Below, one piece after another: positions 44,847 through 53,258 of a stretch of DNA of 64,000 nt. The stretch covers positions 513,044 through 577,043 of the forward strand of contig NZ_LMEO01000045.1 of NCBI RefSeq assembly GCF_001426375.1, read 5' to 3'. The stretch's first letter is position 1. Each line of letters opens with the position of its first letter. The notes under the pieces are model-generated. The model had not been told where the DNA came from and did no database searches. It worked only from the letters and a program-made list of their open reading frames with translations. The position numbers and the translations under genes are program-made. Origin of the DNA: Paenibacillus sp. Root444D2. GTDB taxonomy: Bacteria; Bacillota; Bacilli; Paenibacillales; NBRC-103111.

Positions 44847-45959
44847 TTATTTCATAATTTCCAATTGAATTTTTTCTACCCATTTCCCAAGATTTCCGGC
44901 AACAAATACCCAGTCAAAAGCTATTGGCTTGATTGAAGCATAAAGAGATTGTACATCTTTGTTTGCTTTTGCAACAGCTTTCGTATTCGCAGGCATGGCA
45001 TTGAATTGTGCGGCAAATTGTCCTTGCACGTCCGCCGAACCGATCCAGTCGATAAACCTTTTTGCCGTTTCCATTTTCTTAGTCCCATTCGCGATGGCCG
45101 CTTGTTCTACAATCATTGGTACTCCACTACTTGGACTTACAATTCCCGCTTTAACCCCATATTGTTTCTCTTTTGCCTGCAGAGTGCCTGAAACGACGGC
45201 TCCAATCGGGGATTTTCCGTTAACCATATTTTGGTAGAAATCTTCACCTTTAATAGCTGGGACACCGTTGTCATACAACTTCTTGATTTCATCCCAGCCT
45301 TGCTTTGAAATTCCATACTCGCCTTTGTCATCTTTGAATTTGGTCAATATGCTTGCCACAATTAACTGCGGCGTAATTTGATCAAGCTGAGTGGGAGTCT
45401 CATATTTACCTTTGAACTGCGGATTGCTATACACATCGGACCAATCCTTCGGTTCTGTATCCGCCGTATAAGTCTTTGGATTATAGCCAATCAGAATGGC
45501 TTGCTTGACCAAACCGTGGTAATATCCTTCCGTATCGTTCAAGCCTGCCTCAATTTCTCCCGCCCATGCTGGGGCATATTTGGCAAGAACTTTTTCTTTC
45601 TTTAAATTTTCATAAAGCATATTGTTCAATCCGTAGATGACGTCCGCAACTGGATTGTTTTTCTCGGCTATCAAGCGATTCGTTAAATTTGCTCCGCCTG
45701 CCCCGACAATTTCGATTTCAAATCCAGCGTCTTTCGCCTTCTGGACTAACCAATCGCCTCTGCCATCTGAATTCGCGTTCGTATAAACAATCAACTTTTC
45801 ATTCTTAACCGGTTCTTTCGATGCAGGTGCAGATGCGGCCGGTGTACTAGTCGGTGCGGTAGTCCCCGCAGTATTACCGTTTGTATTGCCTCCACCGCAG
45901 GCAGTTACCGCTAAACACATGATTGATATTAAAGATACGCTTATCATTTTTCTCATCAT
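44847..45959 (-). CDS. Substrate-binding lipoprotein, Fe3+/aminoethylphosphonate type
   Basis: 370 residues. A signal peptide and lipobox (LAVTAC, cysteine about 21) precede a type 2 periplasmic-binding fold: EKLIVYTNANSDGRGDWLVQ, LTNRLIAEKNNPVADVIYGL, ETAKRFIDWIGSADVQGQF. This is the family that binds ferric iron, thiamine-like compounds or 2-aminoethylphosphonate. GGAGAGTC lies seven bases before the first of two ATGs. The tyrosine pair used by iron-binding members is not obvious to me, so iron is not favoured. Confidence 0.87.
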   Translation of the reverse strand: MMRKMISVSLISIMCLAVTACGGGNTNGNTAGTTAPTSTPAASAPASKEPVKNEKLIVYTNANSDGRGDWLVQKAKDAGFEIEIVGAGGANLTNRLIAEKNNPVADVIYGLNNMLYENLKKEKVLAKYAPAWAGEIEAGLNDTEGYYHGLVKQAILIGYNPKTYTADTEPKDWSDVYSNPQFKGKYETPTQLDQITPQLIVASILTKFKDDKGEYGISKQGWDEIKKLYDNGVPAIKGEDFYQNMVNGKSPIGAVVSGTLQAKEKQYGVKAGIVSPSSGVPMIVEQAAIANGTKKMETAKRFIDWIGSADVQGQFAAQFNAMPANTKAVAKANKDVQSLYASIKPIAFDWVFVAGNLGKWVEKIQLEIMK

Positions 45960-46012
45960 TTTTTTTGACTCTCCTTTAGGTATAGGTTTTTTTATAAAGA
46001 CATGGTGAATTT

Positions 46013-46831
46013 CTAGATGTTAAAAATTAATCCGTCATAGGCCACCACAACCCCGGCGGGTTTGAAAATTTCGTCAAATTCATCGTGAAGCAGTTTGGAA
46101 TTATGGCTAAAGTGCGTGACGATGATGTGCCCTTCCTCTTTCAATATGTTTTCTTTCCGAAACTCACGCTGGGCCTCCAGCACCGTCTCAATACACATAT
46201 GATTGCGATCTCGGGAATTTCCCGTGTATCCGTGCGTACAGTCGAGTATAGCACAATCCAGATTTTTCCCCTTTAACCATGCCCAAGTAGCTTCTGGAAA
46301 CCAGCCCGAATCATGTCCATACAGCAGCTTTTTGCCATCCTTTTCGATCACATACAACAAGCATGTTTCCATACGGTCATGATCCGCCAGGAGCGGTGTA
46401 ACAAGTGCATCACCTACCTTTATCGTCTCGAATGGGCGCAGCAGGTGAAAAGCAAACCTTTCTCCTTCAAAGCGGCCGATGGCAACACGCGTATGGTACA
46501 TCACGGCATCATTCCCGTAGATATGCATCGGATGCTGAAGTTCGTGAGCAATTCCCGCTCTCCGGCATTCCAAATCATAAGCATTAAAATGATCGGAGTG
46601 CGTATGGGTGACAAGCAGGTGCTCGATAGCGCCCAAATCAATATTGTCGCGAAGCGCCTGCATATAAGAATCTGGCGAATAGTCGAACTTGATTACATCG
46701 TCAATGATGGCCGAGGTTCGTGTACGTATGTTTTTTCCTCCAAGCTTCCGAGCTTTGAGGCAATGCTCACAGCGGCAAAATGCATTCGGAAAGCCCTCTG
46801 CAGCTGCGGTTCCTAGAAAATGAATTTTCAT
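46013..46831 (-). CDS. PhnP-like metallo-beta-lactamase-fold phosphodiesterase
   Basis: About 272 residues from the ATG at 46831 (MKIHFLGTAAAEGFPN) with AGAAGGAG before it. The cysteine cluster FCRCEHCLKAR corresponds to the structural zinc site of PhnP, which hydrolyses cyclic phosphodiesters in phosphonate breakdown. The catalytic motif is LLVTHTHSDHFNAYDL, followed by LLADHDRMET, LLYGHDSGWF and VTHFSHNSKLLHDEF. It lies between the regulator and the binding-protein gene of the ABC importer, 20 bases after the regulator stop. A phosphodiester or phosphonate-derived substrate is likely; other MBL chemistry cannot be excluded. Confidence 0.82.
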   Translation of the reverse strand: MKIHFLGTAAAEGFPNAFCRCEHCLKARKLGGKNIRTRTSAIIDDVIKFDYSPDSYMQALRDNIDLGAIEHLLVTHTHSDHFNAYDLECRRAGIAHELQHPMHIYGNDAVMYHTRVAIGRFEGERFAFHLLRPFETIKVGDALVTPLLADHDRMETCLLYVIEKDGKKLLYGHDSGWFPEATWAWLKGKNLDCAILDCTHGYTGNSRDRNHMCIETVLEAQREFRKENILKEEGHIIVTHFSHNSKLLHDEFDEIFKPAGVVVAYDGLIFNI

Positions 46832-46851
46832 ATAAACTCCTTCTGTCAATC

Positions 46852-47994
46852 CTAAAGAACGGATTTCCTCTCTACGATCTTCGTTTGAATTTTGATGGTA
46901 ATCGTTTTCTCATGTGAATGATTTATGCGTTTCATAAGAAGATTAAATGCCGATTGGGCAAGCTGACCGGTATCCTGTCTGACCGTTGTAAGTGGAATCG
47001 GCGTTAACGCTGATAACTGGATATCGGAGAACCCAACAATTGAAAGCTTATCTGGGACAGGGATCCCCATACTCAAGGCTGTATATAAGGTTGAAATGGC
47101 CACATGATCATCCCCGCACATGAGGGCTGTCATCTGCGGATTTTCCTGAATAAACCGTTCCTGTTCAGGGTCGCTCTCGTTAATACGACTTGGATTGCAT
47201 GGCACGGTTTTAAAATGAATATATTGGTTCTTGACTGGAATCGCATGATCGAGCAACGCCTGGATATAACCTTGATACCTCTCCTCCCTGCTAGTGATAT
47301 TATCTATCGAGTTCGTGGTATATCCGATTTCACGGTGCCCCTTCTCGATCAAATATTGGGTCATCTGGTAAGAGCCCTGATAGTGATCGTGATACACGCA
47401 ATCAATCTGAACCTCACGAAAAATTCGGTCGATAATAACAATCGGAAACTGCTGTAATTTCAATCTCAGCACCTGGTCACTGCATGTCTTGCGCCCTTGG
47501 GGAAATAAAACGATGCCGTCTATTCCCCCATCAACAAGTCTCTGCAGGCAACGATCCTCATCATCTTTATCCTTGCTGATTTTCAGAATAAGATCGCAAT
47601 CGTGTTTTCGTACTTCGATCTCAGCTGCTGCGATAATTTTTGAAGTGTAATCAGATAGATGGGGCACTATGAGAGCTATCTGCTTACTCTTCTTCTCCTC
47701 AATTGGAAGCGCTTTACTTTCTGACGGAAGTACTCCGTTGTAAGGCTCTCCATCCCTTGGTCCGGAAAGGAAGGTCCCCCTTCTCGGCAAACGGTACACC
47801 AGCCCCTGCTCGACCAACCGTTCCAGTGCCAGCTTACTCGTCATCCGGCTAACACCGAACAACTTCGCAAGCTCTCCTTCCGAAGGGACGGGATCATGCG
47901 GTTGAAGCCTGCGGCTCTGGATAATGCCTATGGCCTTATCAGCTATTTGCAGGTACAGTAGACTCGGTTTCTTTGACGCGTGTGCATTTTTCAT
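46852..47994 (-). CDS. GntR-type regulator with LacI-like ligand domain
   Basis: 380 residues. An N-terminal winged helix (RLQPHDPVPSEGELAKLFGV, then SRMTSKLALERLVEQGLVYR) is joined to a periplasmic-binding-protein-like domain as in AraR (QIALIVPHLSDYTSKIIAAA, DGIVLFPQGRKT, GHREIGYTTNS, MTALMCGDDHVAISTLYTAL, SIVGFSDIQLSALTPIPLTT). It should be a repressor released by a small ligand. It is the first gene of the PhnP-like/ABC operon. Two tandem palindromes with TGAC/GTCA half-sites lie 140-172 bases upstream and are the best operator candidates. Confidence 0.88.
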   Translation of the reverse strand: MKNAHASKKPSLLYLQIADKAIGIIQSRRLQPHDPVPSEGELAKLFGVSRMTSKLALERLVEQGLVYRLPRRGTFLSGPRDGEPYNGVLPSESKALPIEEKKSKQIALIVPHLSDYTSKIIAAAEIEVRKHDCDLILKISKDKDDEDRCLQRLVDGGIDGIVLFPQGRKTCSDQVLRLKLQQFPIVIIDRIFREVQIDCVYHDHYQGSYQMTQYLIEKGHREIGYTTNSIDNITSREERYQGYIQALLDHAIPVKNQYIHFKTVPCNPSRINESDPEQERFIQENPQMTALMCGDDHVAISTLYTALSMGIPVPDKLSIVGFSDIQLSALTPIPLTTVRQDTGQLAQSAFNLLMKRINHSHEKTITIKIQTKIVERKSVL

Positions 47995-48133
47995 TACTAG
48001 TTATCCCTCGTTTTAATCAAAATCATGAACTGCAGCATTGGCGGTTAGTTCATCATTCCTTTATATGAATAATTTCGGTTCACATACTGCTATGAATCAC
48101 ACGTAGATCAGTGATCTATAGTGAGCTTAATCC

Positions 48134-48166
48134 ATGTCACTGACATATACAATGACATAGGTCATT
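48134..48166. promoter_or_regulatory. Two adjacent palindromes, candidate operators
   Basis: ATGTCACTGACAT (48134-48146) is a perfect palindrome around one central base; AATGACATAGGTCATT (48151-48166) has perfect six-base arms around four bases. Both present TGAC/GTCA half-sites and lie upstream of the GntR/LacI-hybrid regulator gene, so autoregulation is plausible. Confidence 0.5.
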
Positions 48167-48549
48167 AAGTTTTTGTAAAATAAGCATTTCGCTTCAAAAA
48201 TTCTAGATTCATCAACGATCTCTATATCAATTTATATCCATACTTTCATACCATTAAATTTACAAAATCGATACAATTAGATGCTTAAACTGTCTTACAC
48301 GATGTTGGCCGTCAATCGCATTTATGCGCAACCTATCTGAGAAAAGGGTCAAAAGGTGCGCATCCAATCCATATCATAAAACATAAGGAAACTGAGATGG
48401 TATAGAACGATATCATGCAAAAATGAAAAAAAAGCAGTCTGCCTAGCTATTATCAGCTTAGAGCAAACTACCTCATATTTCCGATTATCACACGCATAGT
48501 CAATTAGTTCATTGATCTCTGATAAAGTTGGCATTGCAGGCATTGCGCA
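48167..48549. other. AT-rich gap downstream of the chemoreceptor gene
   Basis: No gene supported. A 64-codon minus-strand frame (48349-48543) directly after the chemoreceptor stop has no recognisable family or ribosome binding site. TGTCTTACA near 48290 resembles the aldarate operator core but has no suitable gene nearby. No terminator with a clear T run was seen. Confidence 0.3.
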
Positions 48550-50607
48550 TTACTTGAGCTTAAATGAAGCCACAGATTGTTGTAAGACCTTAGCCATATG
48601 GGCTAATTCGCTGGAATAGGAAGCAACTTCTTGGATTGCCGCTGTCTGTTCCTCTGTCGTTGCCGAGATGTGATTGGTTGAACTTGCTGAACTTCCGTAT
48701 AGATTAGAGACTACCTCCATAATTTCAACCATTTTTTGCATATTCGTTTGAATCCATTTAATTTCATTTGTCATTTCGCCCGCTTGCTCAGAAACCCCTT
48801 CAACTAGTTTAAGGATATTAGTAAAGGAGTCTCCTGCTTTCTTCGTAAGCAGCTTCCCTTCTTGAACTGCAGAATCACCATCTTCCATGGCCTTCACTGC
48901 TTTCGAGATATCCTCCTGAATCTCCGTTACTAAGGTATCGATTTCCTGATTCGATTGCATCGAATTTTCAGCAAGAAGGCGAATTTCCCGAGAAATCACC
49001 GTAAATGTTTTTCCATTTGCTCCTGCTTGAGCAGCAATAACACCCGCATTTAAAGCAAGCATATTTGTTTGTTTTGCAATGGTGGATAGTAATGTCATGA
49101 TGTGATTGATCTTTTTGGATTTCTCTTCTAATTGGTGGACTATCGCAACCGAATCGGATGAGTTTCGCGAAATCACATTGATTTGATTTACTGCTTCTGC
49201 AATATTCTCTTTTCCTTCAATGGCCGTTTGCAGCGCATCCTCTGCTGATTGGCTTGAAAGTTCAATTCGTTGTGTAATTTTTTTGATATTTACAAACATG
49301 TCTGTTGTTTCTTCAAAAGCTTCATCAGTTAATGAAAGTTGTGTATGTGTACTACTCGCTACTTCTTGAATCAATTGTGCAATTTCTTCTGTTGCTTTCG
49401 CTGATTGTTCCGCATTATCGGACAAAAGAACAGAAGTTTCTGATGCGCTTTTCGCACCTTCAGCAACTTGCAATAAAATGGTCTTCATGTTACTTGCCAT
49501 TGTATTTAGATTTGTGCCCATTTGGCCAAATTCATCGATCGTTTTTATAGGTATAGTTTGAGTTAAATCCCCGTTTGACATCGATTGAGAAAGTATATTT
49601 ACTTTCTTAATGTTATTGGTAATGTATAAACTGTAGAAATAAATTACCATGATAATAAAACAAATCAACACAATTATAATCATAAGCGAAATGATAAAAT
49701 AATCGTTTAGCTTTTGGTAAAGCTCGTCCTGCGAAATAACGATTGCCAGTTTCCAAAATGTATCTGGAACCGTCTGATAATAAACTTTATTGGAACCCCC
49801 TTCGTCGCTAAAAATGGCATTTCCATTGTTATTCGACAGTATTTCTTTGCCAATTTGCGCCAAGCTTACATTAGGGTCATTCAAGATTTGATGATTCATT
49901 GCATTCTGGTTATCTTTATTAGCAATAAAGTTCCCATTTTGATCCAACAAAAATGCCCATCCATTTTTCCCAACATGAATGTCCGAAATTTTCTGCTGTA
50001 AGTTGGTTAAATTGATGTTGGCTGTAACGACCCCTTGAAATTTATTATTGTTATAAAACGGAACTGCCGTTGTTAATATCATAGCGCCAGAGGTTTTATC
50101 ATAAAATGGATCCGTCCATACCATGGTTTCCTTTGTATTTTTACCAAGCAGATACCACTCTTTTTCGGGATAATTATATTCTTTCGTATCATAATCATTG
50201 GAAAATAAAATGCGACCGTTATCCCGGTAGGCATAGGAGCTGTAATATTGCAAATAATTTTTATATTGATAGGGCTCATACCAAATCCCAACTCCAAAGG
50301 TATCCGGGTTAGTGGACAACAAACCTTGAATAATTTGAAAATATTTACCTTTATCAATCTTGTCACCTACAGGTTCAATCGTGCGTGCTAAGCTTTCAGG
50401 TATTTTACTGTGCGCTGTTAATATGGTTTGCATATTGTTGATCGTTGCGTTTAATTGATATGCCATTTTATCTTGGATTTCCGCATTGATAATTTGTTTA
50501 GAATAGCTGTAACTTAACGCAGACAACACAAACATAGATAAAATTAACCATGGTAGAATCGTGACTAATGTGCGGGTACGTATGCTCTTGAAATGAAATT
50601 TCACCAT
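48550..50607 (-). CDS. Methyl-accepting chemotaxis protein with Cache sensor
   Basis: 685 residues. N-terminal helix LVTILPWLILSMFVLSALSY, a dCache extracellular sensor (GVGIWYEPYQYKNYLQYYSS, WTDPFYDKTSGAMILTTAVP, GWAFLLDQNGNFIANKD), a second helix near 310 (IISLMIIIVLICFIIMVIYF), HAMP, then the coiled-coil signalling domain. The tip reads QTNMLALNAGVIAAQAGANG where most receptors have LALNAAxEAARAGExG: E, R and E are replaced by I, Q and A. It starts 17 bases after the permease gene, so it belongs to the fructan/sugar operon and probably senses its substrate. How it couples to CheA/CheW is uncertain because of the altered tip. Confidence 0.88.
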   Translation of the reverse strand: MVKFHFKSIRTRTLVTILPWLILSMFVLSALSYSYSKQIINAEIQDKMAYQLNATINNMQTILTAHSKIPESLARTIEPVGDKIDKGKYFQIIQGLLSTNPDTFGVGIWYEPYQYKNYLQYYSSYAYRDNGRILFSNDYDTKEYNYPEKEWYLLGKNTKETMVWTDPFYDKTSGAMILTTAVPFYNNNKFQGVVTANINLTNLQQKISDIHVGKNGWAFLLDQNGNFIANKDNQNAMNHQILNDPNVSLAQIGKEILSNNNGNAIFSDEGGSNKVYYQTVPDTFWKLAIVISQDELYQKLNDYFIISLMIIIVLICFIIMVIYFYSLYITNNIKKVNILSQSMSNGDLTQTIPIKTIDEFGQMGTNLNTMASNMKTILLQVAEGAKSASETSVLLSDNAEQSAKATEEIAQLIQEVASSTHTQLSLTDEAFEETTDMFVNIKKITQRIELSSQSAEDALQTAIEGKENIAEAVNQINVISRNSSDSVAIVHQLEEKSKKINHIMTLLSTIAKQTNMLALNAGVIAAQAGANGKTFTVISREIRLLAENSMQSNQEIDTLVTEIQEDISKAVKAMEDGDSAVQEGKLLTKKAGDSFTNILKLVEGVSEQAGEMTNEIKWIQTNMQKMVEIMEVVSNLYGSSASSTNHISATTEEQTAAIQEVASYSSELAHMAKVLQQSVASFKLK

Positions 50608-50624
50608 AGTAACAGCCCTTCCTC

Positions 50625-51602
50625 TTACTTATCGCTGCGAAGACGATCCAATAGCACCGCAAGTACGATAACAACACCTGTAATAACGGTTTGCCAAAAG
50701 AAGCTAACATTTAAAAGTGTCAATCCATTTCTAATTACGCCCAAGATTAACACACCAATGATGGTCATCTGAATTCGGCCAATTCCCCCCGCTAGGCTCG
50801 TTCCGCCGAGAACAACAGCAGCAATAGCATCAAGCTCGGCCATGCTTCCAGCATTCGGCTGACCGGAAATTAAACGCCCTGCAAGAACTACGCCAGCTAA
50901 TCCCGCACATAAACCACTTATGGCATACACATTAATTAATGTCTTTTCAACCTTAATACCTGTTAATCTCGCTGCCTCTTCATTACCGCCAATCGCATAA
51001 ATATGTCTGCCAAACATCGTATATTTAAGTACGATAAACATCACCATATAGACAATGAGCATAATGTATATGGGTGTTGGAACCGATAGGATCTTCCCTG
51101 ATCCAATAAACTTAAACGGTTCTGATGCCAGTATGGTAGGTAATCCCCCGCTAATCACAAAAGCAGCACCTCTTATATAAGTCATACTGCCTAATGTAAC
51201 AATAAAGGATGGAAGTTTGGTTCTTGCAGTCAGGAAACCATTGATCCAACCAGCTGCATATCCCACCGCAATCCCAGCGAACATGGCAATAAAAGGGTTA
51301 ATTCCTTGTTTTGAAAGTAATACGGAAATAACGCCCGAAAGTGCGATGGTAGATCCCACAGATAAATCAATCCCGCCAGTCAGAATAACTAATGTCATAC
51401 CCGCCGCAAGAATTCCGTTAACGGATGATTGTTTTAATATATTAAGAATATTGCCCGTATCCGTGAAATTAGGTGCAAAAATGGCTAGTATGATACAAAT
51501 AGCAACTAACACAATTAACATGCCTAGTTGGTTCCAAATTTTCCCCATAGATAATCCAACATTATGTTTTTTATTAACGATTGCTTCCATTCCAGCGCTC
51601 AT
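50625..51602 (-). CDS. RbsC-type sugar ABC permease
   Basis: 325 residues with eight to ten membrane helices of the ribose/xylose/galactose class: ILAAGMTLVILTGGIDLSVG, LPSFIVTLGSMTYIRGAAFV, YAIGGNEEAARLTGIKVEKT and LDAIAAVVLGGTSLAGGIGR. GGGGGAGATCAA precedes the ATG, which overlaps the ATPase stop by four bases (ATGA). With the ATPase and binding protein upstream it forms a monosaccharide importer. Fructose released by the GH32 enzyme is the contextual substrate; ribose is the generic family annotation. Confidence 0.92.
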   Translation of the reverse strand: MSAGMEAIVNKKHNVGLSMGKIWNQLGMLIVLVAICIILAIFAPNFTDTGNILNILKQSSVNGILAAGMTLVILTGGIDLSVGSTIALSGVISVLLSKQGINPFIAMFAGIAVGYAAGWINGFLTARTKLPSFIVTLGSMTYIRGAAFVISGGLPTILASEPFKFIGSGKILSVPTPIYIMLIVYMVMFIVLKYTMFGRHIYAIGGNEEAARLTGIKVEKTLINVYAISGLCAGLAGVVLAGRLISGQPNAGSMAELDAIAAVVLGGTSLAGGIGRIQMTIIGVLILGVIRNGLTLLNVSFFWQTVITGVVIVLAVLLDRLRSDK

Positions 51603-53152
51603 TTGATCTCCCCCGTTGCATAATACATGATCTTTTCTTGTGTCGCGTCTTCACGTTGTAAGTTTGCCCGTAATTTACCCTCATGCATAACAAGTATACG
51701 ATCACTCAGCGCTAGTATTTCTGGCAGTTCAGAGGAAATGACTAACACAGCAAGACCGTTTTTGGCTAATTTACAAATAACTTTATGAATTTCAGTTTTG
51801 GCGCCAATGTCGACACCTCTCGTCGGTTCATCTAACAAAAGCACTTTGGGCTGGATGGATAACCAACGTGCAAGCAGCGCTTTTTGCTGATTTCCTCCGC
51901 TTAAGCTGACCACCTTTTGTTCTTTGTTTGCCGTTTTAATGCCTAGTTCTCTTATATACATGTCAGCTTCATTGCTTATTTGCGACCAATCTAAGAGGGC
52001 TGCTTTTCGATATTTATACATTTCAGCCATCATAATATTTTCTTTGACAGACATATTCAGGAATAATCCTTGTTCTTTACGACTTTCCGGAACATGAGCA
52101 ATACCATATCGTATAGCATCCTCAGGAGAAGAGATTTTCACCGGTTGACCGTTAATCAGAATTTCACCTGATGATATTTCCGATAAACCAAAGATAGCTC
52201 TGACTAATTCAGTTCTTCCTGCCCCTACTAATCCTGAAATCCCAACAATTTCTCCTGAATGCACCTCTAGCGAAATATCCTTTACATTTTTGTTATCAGA
52301 TAAACCTCTAACCTCTAAAACCGGGGTTTTATCTTTAATCCAAATCGTATGTGAAGGCGGTTTTTGAAATAAGTCGGTTAATTCACGGCCAACCATTGTC
52401 TTAACTAGATGCTCCGGATTGGTTTCGGCGATAGGAATCGTTGTAATCCACTCTCCATCACGCAAAATGGTACAGCGATCAGAAATTTTAAAAATTTCAT
52501 CCATACGATGTGAAATGTAAACAATCGCGACACCTTTTTGCTTTAATTCATTAATAATAATAAACAACTTATCTATTTCTTTGTGGGTTAATGAAGCTGT
52601 TGGTTCATCCATCACTAGAACTTCTGCTTCTATAGATAAGGCTCTTGCGATTTCCACCATTTGTTGTTGGGCGACACTTAAGGTTGAGACATATGATCTA
52701 GGATCTAGATCAGATCCGATTGATTTTAATAGGAAATGGGCTCGTTCGTGAACTTTCTTCCAGTCCACCATACCGAACTTATTTTTCGGGAATTTGGTTC
52801 CCATTAATACGTTTTCACCTATGGTTATATTCGGAGAAAGATTCAGCTCTTGATGAATGACACTAATGCCTTTCTCACGCGCTTCCATCGCATTATGCCA
52901 TGTGATCGATTTGCCTCGATACATAATCTCGCCGTTATCTGGACGGTATATCCCTGCCATAATCTTCATAAGCGTCGACTTACCTGCGCCGTTCTCTCCC
53001 ATTAAAGCATGGACTTCACCTTTATGCAGATCGATATTTATGTTTTTTAATACGGTAACCCCTGAGAAAGACTTGGAGATCGCTCGCATGCTTAACGCTA
53101 TTGTTGATTCAGAGGAAATGTTTTTTTCAACTTCCGCTTGCACAGCTTCCAT
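51599..53152 (-). CDS. RbsA-type sugar ABC ATPase with two nucleotide-binding domains
   Basis: About 517 residues. The first domain has LMGENGAGKSTLMKIMAGIY, LSVAQQQMVEIARALS and VLVMDEPTASLT; the second has the degenerate P-loop GLVGAGRTELVRAIFGL, LSGGNQQKALLARWLS and LLLDEPTRGVDIGAK, as in RbsA. The ATG at 53152 (MEAVQAEVEK) is preferred because GGAGTG precedes it; the ATG six codons earlier lacks a signal. It lies 106 bases after the binding-protein gene. A 100-base piece of a paralogous rbsA persists at 61764-61863. Confidence 0.92.
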   Translation of the reverse strand: MEAVQAEVEKNISSESTIALSMRAISKSFSGVTVLKNINIDLHKGEVHALMGENGAGKSTLMKIMAGIYRPDNGEIMYRGKSITWHNAMEAREKGISVIHQELNLSPNITIGENVLMGTKFPKNKFGMVDWKKVHERAHFLLKSIGSDLDPRSYVSTLSVAQQQMVEIARALSIEAEVLVMDEPTASLTHKEIDKLFIIINELKQKGVAIVYISHRMDEIFKISDRCTILRDGEWITTIPIAETNPEHLVKTMVGRELTDLFQKPPSHTIWIKDKTPVLEVRGLSDNKNVKDISLEVHSGEIVGISGLVGAGRTELVRAIFGLSEISSGEILINGQPVKISSPEDAIRYGIAHVPESRKEQGLFLNMSVKENIMMAEMYKYRKAALLDWSQISNEADMYIRELGIKTANKEQKVVSLSGGNQQKALLARWLSIQPKVLLLDEPTRGVDIGAKTEIHKVICKLAKNGLAVLVISSELPEILALSDRILVMHEGKLRANLQREDATQEKIMYYATGEIK

Positions 53153-53208
53153 GTTCTCACTCCAACTCATTTAATAATTAATATCATTTATTGAAAATTG
53201 AATGAATA

Positions 53209-53242
53209 CGATGTGGCACCCGGGTAGAGAGTAACCACATCG
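53209..53242 (-). promoter_or_regulatory. Hairpin between binding-protein copy 1 and rbsA-type gene
   Basis: Arms CGATGTGG/CCACATCG, 16 bases after the binding-protein stop, with no T run. The same arms occur after copy 2 at 61861-61892. Likely an RNA-stabilising or processing element that raises binding-protein levels relative to the ATPase. Confidence 0.55.
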
Positions 53243-53258
53243 CAAGAATAATTCGGTA

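Noticed and set aside
42031..45959. Ferric iron importer
   Set aside because: The permease and ATPase fit, but the PhnP-like neighbour and lack of an obvious iron tyrosine pair make a phosphorus compound more likely; kept as alternative only.
46313..46816. 167-codon plus-strand frame opposite the PhnP-like gene
   Set aside because: It lies entirely antisense to a gene with clear metal-binding motifs and has no recognisable domain.
48285..48300. Third aldarate operator (TGTCTTACA)
   Set aside because: Only the core matches, the outer T and A positions fail, and no aldarate gene is adjacent.
48349..48543. 64-codon ORF after the chemoreceptor
   Set aside because: No ribosome binding site, no family, and AT-rich unstructured composition.
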